The notes beneath the pieces are model-generated. The model made no database searches and had not been told where the DNA came from. It was given only the letters and a program-made list of their open reading frames with translations. A program made the position numbers and the translations under genes. Below, in pieces: positions 1 through 7,898 of a DNA stretch of 64,000 nt (position 1 is its first letter; each line of letters opens with the position of its first letter). The DNA comes from Aureimonas sp. AU20 (lineage in GTDB: Bacteria; Pseudomonadota; Alphaproteobacteria; Rhizobiales; Rhizobiaceae), in contig NZ_CP006367.1 of assembly GCF_001442755.1 (NCBI RefSeq), positions 3,596,001 through 3,660,000 on the forward strand. Reading direction: 5' to 3'.

Positions 1-363
1 CTCCCGCTCCTCGTGAAAGGCGGCGAAGGCCTTCACCTCGCCCCGCGTCATGAAGGCGGGATAGACTAGCCCCGCCTCGCGAAGCGCCGAGAGCGCGGCC
101 TCGTAGTCCGCGAAGTGCGCGCTCTGCCGGCGCGGCGGCGCGTCGGGCGAAAGACCCAGCCATTCGAGATCGGCCAGGAGCCGCGCCTCCAGCGCGGGCG
201 TGCAGCGGGCGCGGTCGATATCCTCCAGCCGCACGAGGAAGCGCCCGCCCACGGCGCGCGCCAGATCGTGATTGAGAAAGGCGGAATAGGCATGGCCGAG
301 ATGCAGGAGCCCGTTGGGGCTTGGGGCAAAACGGAAGATGCGCGGGGCGGACAGCGGGTTCAT
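1..363 (-). CDS. gluQ: Glutamyl-Q tRNA(Asp) synthetase, C-terminus beyond window
   Basis: The reading frame starts at ATG 363 on the minus strand and runs in frame off the window edge, giving the first 121 residues. The N-terminus shows the class I aminoacyl-tRNA synthetase signature: RFAPSPNG at residues 11-18 followed by HLGH (the HIGH motif) at 21-24, then a LEDID segment. These features are shared by glutamyl-tRNA synthetases and by the shorter GluQ/YadB paralogue, which glutamylates queuosine in the anticodon of tRNA-Asp. The call as GluQ rests on the N-terminus starting almost directly at the HIGH region and on the LGLSPD-type spacing. A full GltX cannot be excluded without the missing C-terminal half, where GluQ lacks the anticodon-binding domain. 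It is divergent from the glycosylase gene that follows. Confidence 0.8.
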   Translation of the reverse strand, partial: MNPLSAPRIFRFAPSPNGLLHLGHAYSAFLNHDLARAVGGRFLVRLEDIDRARCTPALEARLLADLEWLGLSPDAPPRRQSAHFADYEAALSALREAGLVYPAFMTRGEVKAFAAFHEERE

Positions 364-455
364 GGGTTCCTATCTAGAGGCACACGAGCCGGGACGGGAG
401 GCGGGCGGTGATTCGCGGCAAGGCTATTCGCATGGCGGAGGGGAGCATCGACACG

Positions 456-1145
456 ATGGAAAACGGGGCGATCCGAACCGAGGCCGACATCGCGCGGGCG
501 CTGGCCGCCCTCATGGAGGCCGATCCGCGCCTTGGGCCCGTGCTGGCGCGGGCGGGCGAGGTGCCGCTGCGCCGGAGCGCCGGGGGCTTGCGCGGCCTTC
601 TCGGCACGATCGTCGCCCAGCAGGTCTCGCGGGCGAGCGCCGATGCCATCTTCGCCCGCTTCGCGCAGGAGGTCGATCTCGACGACGCGAGTGCGCTCAA
701 CGCCGCGCCGGACGAGGCGCTGCGCCGCGCCGGCCTATCCCGCCCCAAGATGCGCACCGTGCGCGTCATTGCCGAGGCCGTGGCGAGCGGCGCCTTGGAT
801 TTCAACAGGTTGCAGAGGCTCGACGCGGCGGGCGCCATCGCTGAGATGACGGCCGTCCACGGCATCGGCCGCTGGACGGCGGAATGCCATCTCCTTTTCG
901 CGCTCGGCCATCCCGACGTGTTTCCGGCCGGCGACCTCGCGCTACAAATCGCCGTTGCCGATGCGCTGGATCTTCCCGAACGGCCGAAGGAAAAGCCGCT
1001 GGCGGCCATCGCCGCACTCTGGTCGCCGCACCGCGCCACGGCCGCCCGCCTGTTCTGGAGCTATTACCATGCGCTGACGCGGCGGGACGCCGCACCCGTC
1101 GAACCCGAGATCGGAGCCAGTCCGGGGGCGACCAATTGTGCATGA
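456..1145 (+). CDS. DNA-3-methyladenine glycosylase II (AlkA-like)
   Basis: The gene encodes a 229-residue HhH-GPD superfamily DNA glycosylase, a base-excision repair enzyme removing alkylated purines. IVAQQVS at residues 53-59 is the usual helix following the N-terminal domain. The helix-hairpin-helix is around HGIGRWTAE (135-143), and the presumed catalytic aspartate is D160 in FPAGDLALQ. It lacks the E. coli AlkA N-terminal extension, which is normal for the short alphaproteobacterial form. ATG 456 is chosen because a GGAGGGGAG sequence lies 11 bases upstream. In-frame GTG 408 and ATG 432 are alternatives and would add 16 or 8 residues. It is divergent from gluQ. Confidence 0.85.
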   Translation: MENGAIRTEADIARALAALMEADPRLGPVLARAGEVPLRRSAGGLRGLLGTIVAQQVSRASADAIFARFAQEVDLDDASALNAAPDEALRRAGLSRPKMRTVRVIAEAVASGALDFNRLQRLDAAGAIAEMTAVHGIGRWTAECHLLFALGHPDVFPAGDLALQIAVADALDLPERPKEKPLAAIAALWSPHRATAARLFWSYYHALTRRDAAPVEPEIGASPGATNCA

Positions 1146-1291
1146 AAGGGGCTAACCCCTTCCAAGGCTTCACAAAGGCGACATGTTGGAGCACGATAGT
1201 GCAGACGCATTAGAAACGAGCATGAGCATACGGTTCGCAGGGCCGGCTGCCGTTCTTGCGATACCGCTGCCTTGCGTGAAGGAGAGTATCC

Positions 1292-1852
1292 TTGACGATC
1301 GCAGTGCCGTCCAACTTGTCTCCCGCGCTCGTTCTGAACGCGGACTTTCGGCCGTTGAGCTACTATCCCCTGTCGCTCTGGTCCTGGCAGGATGCCATCA
1401 AGGCCGTATTCCTCGATCGCGTGACCATTCTCGCGGAGTATGATCGCGCGGTCCATTCGCCGACCTTTTCGATGCGCCTGCCCTCGGTGGTCTGCCTCAA
1501 GACCTATGTGAAGCCGGCGCGCCATCCCGCCTTCACGCGCTTCAACGTCTTCCTGCGCGATCGCTTCCAGTGCCAGTATTGCGGCTCGCCGCACGAGCTG
1601 ACCTTCGACCACGTCATTCCGCGCTCGCGCGGCGGCCTCACCACCTGGGAAAACGTCGTCACCGCCTGCTCGCCCTGCAACCTGAAGAAGGGCGGCCACA
1701 TGCCGAAGGACGCCGGGATGCATCCGCATCAGGTGCCCTACCAGCCGACCGTGCACGACCTGCACAACAATGGCCGGCTGTTTCCGCCCAACTTCCTGCA
1801 TGAAAGCTGGCTCGACTATCTCTACTGGGATTCCGAACTCGACCCTGAATAG
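1292..1852 (+). CDS. HNH endonuclease family protein
   Basis: This is a 186-residue protein with an HNH nuclease domain: CQYC at residues 94-97, the DH of FDHVIPRSRGG at 106-107, and CSPCN at 126-130. The four cysteines would bind a structural zinc, and the D-H plus downstream N form the metal-dependent active site. The N-terminus (LVLNADFRPLSYYPLSLW) is typical of a widely conserved chromosomal HNH family in Alphaproteobacteria whose biological role is not established. The start is TTG 1292, preceded by AAGGAGAG at ideal spacing. No toxin, restriction or mobile partner is adjacent, so a housekeeping nuclease role is more likely than a homing endonuclease. Confidence 0.85.
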   Translation: MTIAVPSNLSPALVLNADFRPLSYYPLSLWSWQDAIKAVFLDRVTILAEYDRAVHSPTFSMRLPSVVCLKTYVKPARHPAFTRFNVFLRDRFQCQYCGSPHELTFDHVIPRSRGGLTTWENVVTACSPCNLKKGGHMPKDAGMHPHQVPYQPTVHDLHNNGRLFPPNFLHESWLDYLYWDSELDPE

Positions 1853-1871
1853 ACCTCGCCCGATCCCCCTC

Positions 1872-2414
1872 TCAGTTCGTTCCGAACCGATCGCCGCGCG
1901 CGAAGGCGCCGCGAAGGGCGACTGTGGCCAGGATCGCGGAGAGGATGGCGTTCCATCCGGCGAGCGACAGGCCGAGAATGCGCAGGGCCGCCTCCGTGCA
2001 GGAGGGTGGGTGCACCGCGTCCAGCGATTGAAGCAGATCACCCGACAGATCGGCGCCGCCCACCGCCGCGCAGTCCGCTGGCCCGGCCCAGAACTGCCAC
2101 TCGACGCCGGCATGGTAGATACCGAGCGCGAGGCTCCACAGCATCAACAGCCCGACCACTAGGAGCAGCCCGCGCGTGAGCGCGGCCGGCGCGCGCAGCC
2201 GCGCCGCCAGAAGCGCCGCGAGGGCCACGGGAATGCCGATATAGTGGGGCGTGCGCTGCTCCAGGCAGAGCGCGCAGGGGATGTAGCCGCCGACATGCTG
2301 AAACAGGAGCGCGCCGCCGACCGTCGCCGCCATGCCGAGCGCGGCGAGACCGGCGCTCAAGGTCTGGCGAAAGCCGGTGGGCCGACGAAGAGAAAAGGAC
2401 ACGTCGCTGGCCAT
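1872..2414 (-). CDS. dsbB: Disulfide bond formation protein DsbB
   Basis: The gene encodes a 180-residue inner-membrane quinone reductase that reoxidises DsbA. Four hydrophobic segments can be seen, with the first redox pair as C47-A-L-C50 just after the first membrane segment and the second pair at C115 and C139 in the second periplasmic loop. Both pairs of cysteines are present, so the protein looks functional. It converges on the HNH gene with a gap of about 20 bases. A DsbA partner is not in this window. Confidence 0.9.
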   Translation of the reverse strand: MASDVSFSLRRPTGFRQTLSAGLAALGMAATVGGALLFQHVGGYIPCALCLEQRTPHYIGIPVALAALLAARLRAPAALTRGLLLVVGLLMLWSLALGIYHAGVEWQFWAGPADCAAVGGADLSGDLLQSLDAVHPPSCTEAALRILGLSLAGWNAILSAILATVALRGAFARGDRFGTN

Positions 2415-2500
2415 GGCCCGCCTCGCTGATTCCGGGCCCTCGCCCGCTCGCGCGTTGTCATAAGGGCTCCGGCGCGGCCGGGCAATTCACGCCGTTCCGT

Positions 2501-2670
2501 CTCAGAGGCTGTTTGGAAACTCGGCGGCGGAGGGCCGGCGAGGGATTTTTGGGTGTCGCGAGGTGCCAACCGCAGTCGATGCGAGGGCGCATTGGCGAGG
2601 ATCGGCAACGAAGTGATGGCGAAAAAGACCCGTCGGACCGACCCGACCGAGTTTCCAAACAGGCTCTCAG
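2501..2670 (-). repeat. MITE-like element with 24-bp terminal inverted repeats (copy 1)
   Basis: The two ends are near-perfect inverted repeats. The block at 2501-2524 and the reverse complement of 2647-2670 agree at 22 of 24 positions, with core TGTTTGGAAACTCGG. The 120-base interior has no convincing ORF. A related element with the same end (GAGCCTGTYTGGAAACTCG) and the shared interior blocks GGTCCGAC and TTTTCGCC lies at 19951-20097 in the opposite orientation. Both sit in intergenic DNA, here between dsbB and tRNA-Leu. No target-site duplication is evident. Confidence 0.6.
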
Positions 2671-2785
2671 CGAGCGATCGGCGCTTTCGCTCGCGGGCCG
2701 CAAAGGAGATTGGCAAGCGCCGGGCAAATGGGCTATAGGCATTCCCGGCCCGACGAAGCTTCGTTCGGCGCTCACAACGTTCGTG

Positions 2786-2869
2786 CGGGCGTGGTGGAAT
2801 TGGTAGACGCGCCGGACTCAAAATCCGGTTCCGCAAGGAGTGTCGGTTCGACCCCGACCGCCCGCACCA
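2786..2869 (+). tRNA. tRNA-Leu (anticodon CAA)
   Basis: A 7-bp acceptor stem forms between GCGGGCG at 2786-2792 and CGCCCGC at 2859-2865, followed by discriminator A and an encoded CCA. The D-arm carries TGGTAGAC, the anticodon stem is CCGGA/TCCGG with loop CTCAAAA giving anticodon CAA (reading UUG), and the T-arm is GTCGG-TTCGACC-CCGAC. An extra variable arm lies between, as expected for a class II leucine tRNA. Confidence 0.95.
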
Positions 2870-3020
2870 TCGCTTTCGCGATCTTCTCTCCGATCACACA
2901 CTGTTAGGGTTCGCTCGAGCCGCTTTGTGCCAATCGCAGGGCCGTAAGAGGCGCTTGCCTGACCCGAGGCCGTGAGGCCGCCGTCGCCTTCATCGCCACC
3001 GGCCGCTGCGTTCCGCCAGA

Positions 3021-3251
3021 TCAGACCACGGTTCCCAGAGTCTCGTCGGCATCCGCGTCCGGGTCCTCGTCGGAGGGTGTGACGTCCTCGTCGCGGGTCA
3101 GGCCGGCGCCCGGCGCGTCGTCTTCGGGGTGCAGCACGGGCTCGGCGTTTCCGGCATTCTCGCTGGACGGATCGAGCGGCTGGCGGCCGATATCGCCGAT
3201 GCCGCCGCCCGTGGAGGCGTCGTCGAGCGGAGGGGTGCGGGTTTTCGACAT
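3021..3251 (-). CDS. Small acidic hypothetical protein
   Basis: This 76-residue protein starts MSKTRTPPLDDAS and is rich in Asp, Glu, Gly and Pro, with no membrane segment and a strongly acidic C-terminal half. Its start is supported by AAGGAG seven bases upstream of ATG 3251; longer in-frame starts further upstream lack such a site. It resembles the short, disordered acidic proteins common in Hyphomicrobiales, and no function can be assigned. It is divergent from the small membrane protein gene at 3470. Confidence 0.6.
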   Translation of the reverse strand: MSKTRTPPLDDASTGGGIGDIGRQPLDPSSENAGNAEPVLHPEDDAPGAGLTRDEDVTPSDEDPDADADETLGTVV

Positions 3252-3469
3252 GCGAAATCTCCTTGTGGGTTCACGAGGGTTAAGCCGCCGCCGACGCGCC
3301 CGTTCCCCGCCCCGGCCGACCTGCGACAGTGTGCGCGCCGACGAGTCCCCAAGGCGTCTTGCGCGGCCGCGCAAGCTCCGGGCAAGCGAACAGGCGGCAT
3401 GTGCCCGCCCCGACCCTCCGGCATCGCGCTCGCTCTCGCGCCTGCCGCCCCGAAGCTGGAACCGTGCCC

Positions 3470-3703
3470 ATGTCGCGCCGCCTGTCCCTCGTTCTCGTCC
3501 TCGCGGCGCTCGTGCTCGGCGTCGGCTATTACACCTATCGCTGGTTCACGCCCGACAGCGCGGCCGACCTCGCGCGCGTCGGCCAGTGCGAGCGCTATCG
3601 CGAGGCGATGAGCCGGCTTGAGGCTGGGCTTGAAAGCGACCTGCAGGCCGATCCGAACGAGATCCAGATGGTTCTGGACGAGTGCCAGCGGCAGGGCCAC
3701 TGA
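3470..3703 (+). CDS. Small membrane-anchored hypothetical protein
   Basis: The 77-residue product begins MSRRLSLVLVLAALVLG, a single N-terminal membrane anchor or signal segment. A short extracytoplasmic part follows with two cysteines (GQCERY and LDECQ) that could form a disulfide. No family is recognised. It ends 30 bases before the convergent end of the jetC-like gene. Confidence 0.55.
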   Translation: MSRRLSLVLVLAALVLGVGYYTYRWFTPDSAADLARVGQCERYREAMSRLEAGLESDLQADPNEIQMVLDECQRQGH

Positions 3704-3722
3704 GCTTAGCCGGCGAAGCTCC

Positions 3723-3747
3723 CGGCGGCCGGACTATTCGGCCGCCG
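3723..3747. terminator. Hairpin between convergent genes, overlapping the jetC stop
   Basis: CGGCGGCCG at 3723-3731 and CGGCCGCCG at 3739-3747 form a perfect 9-bp stem with a 7-base loop. It lies at the convergence of the small membrane protein gene and the jetC-like gene and includes the latter's stop codon. No clear T-run is present on either side, so it is only a possible bidirectional terminator. Confidence 0.4.
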
Positions 3748-6700
3748 AGCGGAAGCCCTCGACCCCGCGATGGTCGGGATTGAGCTCGGCCAGTGCCGCC
3801 TTGGCGGCCTCGCCGGGATGCTCGGTGTCGATATAGACCGCGCGCCCGTCCAGCGCCTTGTTGACGAGGATGATCGTGTCGAGCACCTCGGTGAACGTGG
3901 CGCGCTTGTCCTCCGGGCCGGCGATCAGAACCTGAAGCCCGAGATCGCGGAAGAAGCGCAGGAGCGCCTGCGTGTTCGGCACGTCGAGCTTGTTGAAGGC
4001 CTCGTCGAACAGGGCGAGGCCCATGCCGACCGGACGCCCCGCGATATGGCCGGGGAAATAGGCCAGCGCCAGCGAGGCGGCGATGGCGACATAGAAGGGC
4101 ACCTGCGCCTCGCCGCCCGAACCCTTGAGCGCACGGGAGGAGAGCGTCGTGCGGCCGCCGTTCGCGTCGGTCATGACGATCTCGAACGTGTAGTATTGGC
4201 GATAGTCGGCCAGCAGCGCGGCGTCCTCGCCGCCCTCGATCATCGCCTCGACCTCGTCCATCGAGGTCTCGAAAATCTCGTCGGTCAGCTCCCCTTCCCC
4301 CGCCTTCAGGGCGAGGTCGTGCATCCTTTGGAACTTGCCGTTGACGGCGAAGGTGAAGGCATAGGTCTGGCCGGTGAAGCGGTGGCGCTTCAGGAGCCGG
4401 TTGATGCCCTCCAGCCGGTAGGTCACCTTGCCGAGCTTGTCGGACAGGCGCGTCAGCAAGTCCTCGCGCAGGATGCGGCGCATCTCCTCGCCCGCCTTGG
4501 CGCAGGAGTCGCGATAGCCGCGCAACTCGTTGGTTTCCAGACGCTCCGCCTCGGCGAAGACGAAGCGGCAGCCCGCCGCCATGCCGTCCGCGTCGATCGG
4601 CGGAACGGAGACGCGCCAGGTCGCGGCATAGTCGGCGAGATCGCGCAGCGCCGACAATTGCTCGCGCCGCGCCGCCGCCGAGGCCTCCTCCGCCCCCGTG
4701 CGCGCCTCGTTGCGCAGCGCGGCCAGCCAGGACATGACGTCTGCGCGCTTGGCCTCGCCTGCCTTTACCTCGTCGCGCAAAGCCCCGCAGAAGGCGGGGG
4801 CCGTCTGGTCGCCGCCCTCGCGGTCGATCGCCAGCAATTCACGATTGGTCTCCGAGTCGAGCAGCGCGAAGGTCCGGCGGCGCTGCGTGACGGCCGCGCG
4901 GAACTGGCCCCGCGCCATGTCGAGCTTGGCCCGCGCGGTCGCCACCATCTGCTGCAGCGCCTGGACGCGCGGCTCCACCTCCTCGCGAAGTTCCTTGGCA
5001 TGGGCGTCGCGCTCGGCGCGAATGTCGGCAAGCTCGGCGCGCAGCCCCTTGGCGTCGCTCTCCTCGACCAGGGCGCGGTCGCGGGACAGCGTGTCGCGCC
5101 GGCGCGCGGCCGTTCCCAGGCGATGTTCGAGATCGAAGGGGCCGGGCTCGGCGCGTAGGGTGTCGAGAAGCGGCCCGAGCAGGCGGCCGGCATCGCGCAC
5201 GGTGCGCAGCCGGTCCCGCGCCTCGGTCAGCCGGGCGCGCAGCGCGATCGCCTCGGCTTTCAGATCCGTGAGATCGCCCCCGCCCCCGCCGCGCCCGAAC
5301 AGAAGCTCGCGCAGGTCGCGCTGCACCGACAGGCCCATGCCCGACGAGGTCTTGCCGTTGCGCATGACGCCGCGATCGAGCCGATCGAGCTCGGCATCGG
5401 TCTCGGCCTTGCGGAAGGCGCCGATGCGCACGGCGAGAAAGGCCTTGGCGTGCTCGTCCACGGTGCGCAGCGCCTCGACGATGCTGCCCGCCGGCACATG
5501 GGCGTTGGTGGAGCGCGTCGCCGAGGTCTTCACCAGCGTGCAGCCGGAGAACGTGTTGCGGTCGCTCCACATGAGATCGAAGGCCCGCTGCAGGAGCGGC
5601 GGCTGAACGATGATCGCCTCGCGCCCGCGCCCGAGCAGGGCCTCGGCGGCATATTGCCAGCTGGGGTCGGCCACCTCTACCACGTCGCAAAGCGGCATGG
5701 CGGGAATGCCGTCGCTCTGGAGGGCGGAGAGAAGCTTCGTCGCCTCGCGCGAAAGCAGCGCGCCCTGCGGGCGCTGCAAGCCGCCCTCGACCCGCTCCAG
5801 CCGCTCCTGCAAGCGCCGCGTCTCGTCGAGCAGCGCGTCGGCCTTCGCATCCAGCTCGTGCTGCCAGCTCTCGGCCCGCGTCGCCTCCTCCACCAGCGCC
5901 TGCAGGCGCTCGCCGCGCCCGCGCAGCGCTTCGCCGGGGGGAAGCTCGGCCGGCACTAGGGCCAACGCCTGGCGCGCCGCGTCGCTGGCGCGCGGATCGC
6001 TCGGCTTGAGCGCGTCGTGAAGGCGAACGAGATGGGCCAGCGCCTCGCGCAGGCGCGTCCATTGCTTCTCGGCCTCGGCGAGGTCGCGCGCGGCGAGCTT
6101 GTCCTCGGCGTCGATCTGGCGAAGCTGCGCCTCGCCACCGGCGGCGCCCAGCAGCGCCTCCTTGGAGCGAATTTCCTCGTCCCAGCCCCGAATCCAGTCG
6201 CGCCGGCTGTCGAGCACGCCGCGCTCCAGCCGCAACTCGCCCTCGCGCGCGTCGAGAACGGCGCGGGAGGCCTTGAGTTCGTGGGCCAGTCGGCGCGATT
6301 CCAGCGCGGCGGCGCGCCAGCGCTGCCGGTCGGCGGATAGCCGCGCCCCGGCCCAGAGGCGGAACCGGTCGGCGATGCGCAGCGCATGCTTGTGCCGCGC
6401 CTCGACATCGGCGATCAGCCGCTCCAGCTCGCGCCAGGTGGAGATCGAGGTGCGCACCCGCTCGACATCGAGCGGATCGGGCTCCAGCACGAAATCGCGC
6501 ACGAAGAGCGTCGGGTCGAAGATCGGCTTGAAGGCGAGCGCGTTGGAAAAGGCGCGCAGGAAATGCTTGGGGTTGGGCACCGCCGCGCCGCCGCGCATCA
6601 GGCCCAGCATATGGGCGGTGAACTTCTCCGCCGAGTTGCGGAACTCCTCCATGCCGGGATGCTCGGCACGAAGGGCCGAGGCGATCTCGCTCCAGGGCGC

Positions 6701-7153
6701 GACGGTGGTGACGCCCTTCACGCGCCGCCGGACATGCGCCACCGAGAAGGCATGGCCCGGAATCACGAAGCGCGACAGGACCTCTTCGCGCGAGTCGCCA
6801 TGGCGGGCCGAAAGCGCGACGCCGACCGTGATCGGCTCTTCCGTGTAGTAGTTGCGGAAGGTGAGCGCGAGAATCGTCTCGCAGGAGGCGCGCAGCGGTT
6901 TGCCGTCCTCGGCCGGGTCGCCCGTCATGCCGAGGCAATATTCCAACACGCTGCGCGAGGAACGGCCGGAGGCGCTGGCGTTGAGGTTCAGCCGGTTCTG
7001 GTTGACACCGGTGATGACGGACTGGATCGCGTCCTGGATCGAGGACTTGCCGGCCCCTGTCGGGCCGATCAAGGCCGCCTCGCCCCGAATCTCGATGTCC
7101 TTGGCGTCGATCAGATACCAGTTGATGAGGGAGATGCGCGACAGGCTATACAT
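3734..7153 (-). CDS. jetC: SMC/MukB-type ATPase, Wadjet JetC / MksB-like
   Basis: This 1139-residue SMC-like ATPase has the Walker A motif GPTGAGKS at residues 30-37 directly after the N-terminal strand, long charged coiled-coil stretches (about 230-480 and 640-830) flanking a central hinge-like region, an ABC signature near the C-terminus (KGSGGE), and Walker B LALFDEAFNKLD at about residue 1045. The size and order match the MukB/MksB/JetC group, which extrudes DNA loops with kleisin-like (MksF/JetA) and winged-helix (MksE/JetB) partners. ATG 7153 is chosen because it overlaps the jetB stop (ATGTATAG), giving translational coupling. It is the last gene of a three-gene operon, and no JetD/MksG topoisomerase-like nuclease follows it. 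Confidence 0.8.
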   Translation of the reverse strand: MYSLSRISLINWYLIDAKDIEIRGEAALIGPTGAGKSSIQDAIQSVITGVNQNRLNLNASASGRSSRSVLEYCLGMTGDPAEDGKPLRASCETILALTFRNYYTEEPITVGVALSARHGDSREEVLSRFVIPGHAFSVAHVRRRVKGVTTVAPWSEIASALRAEHPGMEEFRNSAEKFTAHMLGLMRGGAAVPNPKHFLRAFSNALAFKPIFDPTLFVRDFVLEPDPLDVERVRTSISTWRELERLIADVEARHKHALRIADRFRLWAGARLSADRQRWRAAALESRRLAHELKASRAVLDAREGELRLERGVLDSRRDWIRGWDEEIRSKEALLGAAGGEAQLRQIDAEDKLAARDLAEAEKQWTRLREALAHLVRLHDALKPSDPRASDAARQALALVPAELPPGEALRGRGERLQALVEEATRAESWQHELDAKADALLDETRRLQERLERVEGGLQRPQGALLSREATKLLSALQSDGIPAMPLCDVVEVADPSWQYAAEALLGRGREAIIVQPPLLQRAFDLMWSDRNTFSGCTLVKTSATRSTNAHVPAGSIVEALRTVDEHAKAFLAVRIGAFRKAETDAELDRLDRGVMRNGKTSSGMGLSVQRDLRELLFGRGGGGGDLTDLKAEAIALRARLTEARDRLRTVRDAGRLLGPLLDTLRAEPGPFDLEHRLGTAARRRDTLSRDRALVEESDAKGLRAELADIRAERDAHAKELREEVEPRVQALQQMVATARAKLDMARGQFRAAVTQRRRTFALLDSETNRELLAIDREGGDQTAPAFCGALRDEVKAGEAKRADVMSWLAALRNEARTGAEEASAAARREQLSALRDLADYAATWRVSVPPIDADGMAAGCRFVFAEAERLETNELRGYRDSCAKAGEEMRRILREDLLTRLSDKLGKVTYRLEGINRLLKRHRFTGQTYAFTFAVNGKFQRMHDLALKAGEGELTDEIFETSMDEVEAMIEGGEDAALLADYRQYYTFEIVMTDANGGRTTLSSRALKGSGGEAQVPFYVAIAASLALAYFPGHIAGRPVGMGLALFDEAFNKLDVPNTQALLRFFRDLGLQVLIAGPEDKRATFTEVLDTIILVNKALDGRAVYIDTEHPGEAAKAALAELNPDHRGVEGFRSAAE

Positions 7154-7898
7154 CGTCCTCGCCCTCCGTCTTGGTTTCGTTCGCCGGCTCGTCGCCGGCC
7201 GGCTCATTCGCGTCGTCGCTTACGGCTTCAGCGCCCTCGTCTCCCGCCGCCGAGCTCGTTCCGGGGGGCGGCTCCACCGCCCAGAGCAGGAGATCCCGGA
7301 CATAGGAGTCGGGCACCAGGATGGCGATGCCGGGCAGGATCGCCAGCGTCGAGACGCGGCGCGTCCGGTCCCGCTCGCCGAGCCGCAGCGCGCCGTGGCG
7401 GGCGAACATGCGCAGGATGTCGAGGAGCCTTGTTTCCTCGGGGGGCGGTGTCTGCGTCACCGCGACGAGCCGGTCCACCAGATCGTCGGTGTTGGTCTCC
7501 ACCACGCCGCCGTCGCCGACCTCGTGCGCCCTGAGGGCTTCCTCCCAAAGGAGGCGCAGCGCCAGAAGCACCAGCGTCTCGTCCTTGCGCAGCCGCTCGA
7601 ACACGCCGTCGTAGCGCGCCTCGTCGGCGGGAACGGTGAGCGCCACCATCTGGTCGCGCGGCGAGATCACCAGCCGGTAGCCCAGCGAGCCGAAATAGCG
7701 CTCGAAGAAAGTGGGATAGGCGCGCACCATGTCATAGGTGCGCCCGATGCCGGGCGTGTGGGAATAAACGCATTGGCGCGTGATGAGGACCTGCAGCGCG
7801 CGGGTCAGCTCCTCGCCGGTCGGGCGGCGGCCGGCCATGTGGCCGCCGGCCCATTCGCCGTCCACGATGTCGCGGAACTCGTCGATCTCACGCTGCAT
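7146..7898 (-). CDS. jetB: Wadjet JetB / MksE-like accessory subunit
   Basis: The 250-residue protein has an N-terminal helical, winged-helix-like body (segments RALQVLITRQCVYSH and RRLVISPRDQ-type strands) and an Asp/Glu-rich C-terminal tail. Size, position between a JetA-like and a JetC-like gene, and the LRKDETLVLLALRLLWEE helix match the JetB/MksE family (DUF4194/DUF6063-type), which docks on the kleisin-like subunit and regulates the SMC ATPase. It overlaps jetA by 11 bases and jetC by 8 bases, so the three products are probably made stoichiometrically. Family assignment is from context and general pattern rather than an invariant motif. Confidence 0.7.
   Translation of the reverse strand: MQREIDEFRDIVDGEWAGGHMAGRRPTGEELTRALQVLITRQCVYSHTPGIGRTYDMVRAYPTFFERYFGSLGYRLVISPRDQMVALTVPADEARYDGVFERLRKDETLVLLALRLLWEEALRAHEVGDGGVVETNTDDLVDRLVAVTQTPPPEETRLLDILRMFARHGALRLGERDRTRRVSTLAILPGIAILVPDSYVRDLLLWAVEPPPGTSSAAGDEGAEAVSDDANEPAGDEPANETKTEGEDDV

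Noticed and set aside
1146..1161. AAGGGG-CTAA-CCCCTT hairpin after the glycosylase gene
   Set aside because: The 6-bp stem has no T-run, so it is too weak to call as a terminator.
3021..3251. Small acidic protein as a missing JetD
   Set aside because: It has only 76 residues, no Toprim-like motif, and is separated from the jet-like operon by another gene.
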